DNA of 33,655 nt from Clostridia bacterium (GTDB lineage: Bacteria; Bacillota; Clostridia; Oscillospirales; Acutalibacteraceae): the NCBI GenBank assembly GCA_024403955.1, contig JAKSQX010000014.1:1-33655 (forward strand), written 5' to 3'. A program made the position numbers and the translations under genes. The notes under the pieces were generated by a model. That model saw nothing but the letters and a program-made list of their open reading frames with translations. It made no database searches and had not been told where the DNA came from. Below are positions 32,731 to 33,655 of the stretch, in pieces (within the stretch, counting starts at the first letter, position 1; each line of letters begins with the position of its first letter).

Positions 32731-32761
32731 AAAAAGAGCCCTTCGGCGCAACCGAAGGGCT
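32731..32761 (-). terminator. Riboswitch-controlled terminator before metK
   Basis: On the minus strand AGCCCTTCGG/CCGAAGGGCT forms a 10-bp stem, and CTTTTTGATT follows. It is located between the SAM-I aptamer and the metK ribosome site, as expected for the expression platform. Confidence 0.9.
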
Positions 32762-32769
32762 TTTAAAAC

Positions 32770-32864
32770 CTTATCTTTCGGTATACACCGCAGGATTTAG
32801 CACCTTAACAGTTGTCAGGTTGCTGGACGTCGATGGGCCTGTCCCTTACGTCACTCTTGATAAG
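32770..32864 (-). promoter_or_regulatory. SAM-I (S-box) riboswitch aptamer
   Basis: On the minus strand P1 is CTTATC/GATAAG, joining AAGAGTGACG at the start to the 3' end. The four-way core has the conserved pieces GGGACAGGCCC, CCAGCAACC and AAGGTGCTAAATCC in S-box order, and P4 is GCGGTGTATACCG-like. With the terminator 9-40 bases downstream, SAM binding should stabilise P1 and allow termination, lowering metK, TSCPD and lipoprotein expression together. Confidence 0.95.
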
Positions 32865-32887
32865 AAATATTCAAATTACCGTACGTT

Positions 32888-32916
32888 ATTTTATATGTAT
32901 TACAACTTAAAGTCAA
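32888..32916 (-). promoter_or_regulatory. Promoter of the metK operon
   Basis: TTGACT (32911-32916) and TAAAAT (32888-32893) on the minus strand are 17 nt apart and 24 bases ahead of the riboswitch P1. It is divergent from the strong plus-strand promoter at 32952-32980, with about 35 bp between their -35 boxes. Confidence 0.8.
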
Positions 32917-32951
32917 TAGTAAATTTGCTCAACTATTGATAGAAACGTAAG

Positions 32952-32980
32952 TTGACATGTAATTTGAAAAGTGATATATT
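32952..32980 (+). promoter_or_regulatory. Strong promoter of an unidentified short transcript
   Basis: TTGACA (32952-32957), 17 nt, TATATT (32975-32980) with TGa extended -10. This is one of the best promoters in the window yet no normal gene starts behind it before a terminator about 40-75 nt later. Confidence 0.85.
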
Positions 32981-32986
32981 TATCGC

Positions 32987-33061
32987 AAGGAACTTATATT
33001 GGTATTGTGTAACGGCAATTGGAGCCTATTAACTAACAACCAGTATGGGTTCTATTTTTTT
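32987..33061 (+). ncRNA. Candidate short RNA or attenuated leader with intrinsic terminator
   Basis: The predicted transcript from promoter 32952-32980 runs about 75 nt to a terminator. That terminator has left arm 33021-33029 and right arm 33045-33053 (nine pairs, three of them G-U, plus a closing T-A pair), a 15-nt loop and seven T residues (33055-33061). GGC at 33014-33016 could pair with GCC of the left arm to prevent it. A 24-codon frame (32999-33073, TTG start, AAGGA ahead) runs through the terminator and could be a leader peptide. No known RNA family was recognised. Confidence 0.45.
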
Positions 33062-33062
33062 G

Positions 33063-33107
33063 TTGAAAAATAGCGGGATATGTGATATATTATCGTTAGA
33101 ACGATAA
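33063..33107 (+). promoter_or_regulatory. Promoter and 18-bp palindromic operator of the right-end gene
   Basis: TTGAAA (33063-33068), 17 nt, TATATT (33086-33091) with TGa extended -10. It is overlapped by the perfect palindrome TTATCGTT-AG-AACGATAA (33090-33107), which covers the start site. Such placement is classic for repression, likely by the HTH protein encoded next. Promoter 32952-32980 shares the string GTGATATATT followed by ATCG. Confidence 0.75.
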
Positions 33108-33125
33108 CTTTTTGGTGGGGATAAT

Positions 33126-33655
33126 ATGAAGCATATTTTTGAGGACAAGTTTCCTTCTCTTAGACAATTGTCATTGGATACAGGAATCGCATATTCTTCG
33201 ATTTATAAGATAGCTCACTGCGAGGTGCCACTTGACGAGTGCCAAGTGAGGACTGTCAAGAAGCTTGCGAGTATGTATAACATGACTTTGGAAGAGTTTT
33301 ATAATAGTTTCAATAATAGGGTAATTAAGCCTGTAGAATATGTGCTTGCGAGAGAAGCGGCGTTAGAAGCATTGGGCCTTTTTGGATTCTTTGGGGGTAT
33401 AAAGGTGCCTATAGTGTTTGCAGAAAAGCAGATTGCTGGAATGGAAACTATTATTGTAGATGACCTTTCAAAGGTCCCTACTGTTATGACCGATAAGGGA
33501 GCTTGTGCATCAATTAATTATACAGTTAATGATTGTATAGACAATTTTAATCAAATTGATAGGGATTCATTTTACCAGTCTTTAAATGATTATTATTGGA
33601 GTCATAATGCTTCTTGGTCAGGTTTGATTATTGAGAATAAGGATGCATTTGATCA
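33126..33655 (+). CDS. HTH-like protein of unknown family, truncated by window edge
   Basis: At least 176 codons remain open to the end of the window; no stop is seen. The start at 33126 has GGTGGGG upstream. Residues about 11-58 (SLRQLSLDTGIAYSSIYKI, then VRTVKKLASMYNMTLEEF) look like a Cro/CI-type HTH domain. From about 70 a second domain follows with EYVLAREAALEALGLFGFFGG, a hydrophobic run, VPTVMTDKGACASINYTVNDCIDNF and LNDYYWSHN. I do not recognise it; a toxin-antitoxin or phage-defence association is only a loose resemblance. Leucine codons are TTG/TTA in 7 of 13 by my count, while neighbours prefer CTT/CTC, a weak sign of foreign origin. The palindrome at its promoter suggests autoregulation. 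Confidence 0.7.
   Translation, partial: MKHIFEDKFPSLRQLSLDTGIAYSSIYKIAHCEVPLDECQVRTVKKLASMYNMTLEEFYNSFNNRVIKPVEYVLAREAALEALGLFGFFGGIKVPIVFAEKQIAGMETIIVDDLSKVPTVMTDKGACASINYTVNDCIDNFNQIDRDSFYQSLNDYYWSHNASWSGLIIENKDAFD

Noticed and set aside
32987-33061. A type III toxin-antitoxin RNA (ToxI-like)
   Set aside because: The short RNA has no tandem repeats and the downstream protein begins with an HTH-like region, unlike ToxN.
1-33655. CRISPR arrays, insertion sequences or attachment sites
   Set aside because: No regularly spaced direct repeats, transposase genes, terminal inverted repeats or tRNA-linked duplications were seen.

Overview
The window is AT-rich chromosomal DNA from a low-GC Gram-positive bacterium (Bacillota), most likely a member of the Clostridia. 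The signs are a SAM-I riboswitch in front of metK, a sortase-anchored thioester adhesin, a YmfF/YmfH-type M16 peptidase pair, YhaM, strong Shine-Dalgarno sites, and promoters that often carry an extended -10 (TGnTATAAT or TGnTATATT). The exact genus cannot be read from the sequence. Two traits are unusual for the phylum: L27 has no cleavable N-terminal extension, and threonyl-tRNA synthetase lacks its TGS domain. No insertion sequence, prophage or CRISPR array was seen. Most of the window is housekeeping, and accessory character is concentrated in the surface protein (3904-6330) and the right end (32952-33655).

Layout, left to right. A tRNA-Arg(ACG) runs off the left edge on the minus strand (1-65). 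Then on the plus strand come an APC amino-acid permease, a metallo-beta-lactamase/beta-CASP nuclease, a tail-less single-stranded DNA-binding protein, a long inverted-repeat leader, a thioester-domain surface adhesin with SpaA/Cna-B-like repeats, and thrS. prmA and yhaM lie on the minus strand (8184-10140). A divergent promoter pair at 10159-10202 separates them from ymfF-ymfH-lgt and a very lysine-rich small protein. A terminator whose stem carries the -35 box of the next promoter leads into an L21-leader-like RNA and rplU-rpmA. Then come alr and a heterodimeric ABC exporter. Next is an amino-acid ABC importer behind a promoter overlapped by well-phased ArgR-type boxes, followed by an isolated pilT and malQ.

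From 25122 to 30660 one promoter can serve a seven-gene tandem run: an XRE regulator, two half-size ChrA proteins, hflX, a metallophosphoesterase, nicotinate phosphoribosyltransferase and a HAD phosphatase. A good internal promoter sits before pncB. On the opposite strand a SAM-I riboswitch and terminator control metK and, by translational overlaps, a small TSCPD protein and a lipoprotein.

The right end (32952-33655) is the least explained part. A strong promoter is followed within about 75 nt by an intrinsic terminator. A second, look-alike promoter then carries a perfect 18-bp palindrome at its start site, and a gene with an HTH-like N-terminus runs off the window. I interpret this as an autoregulated locus with a short RNA or attenuator of unknown class.
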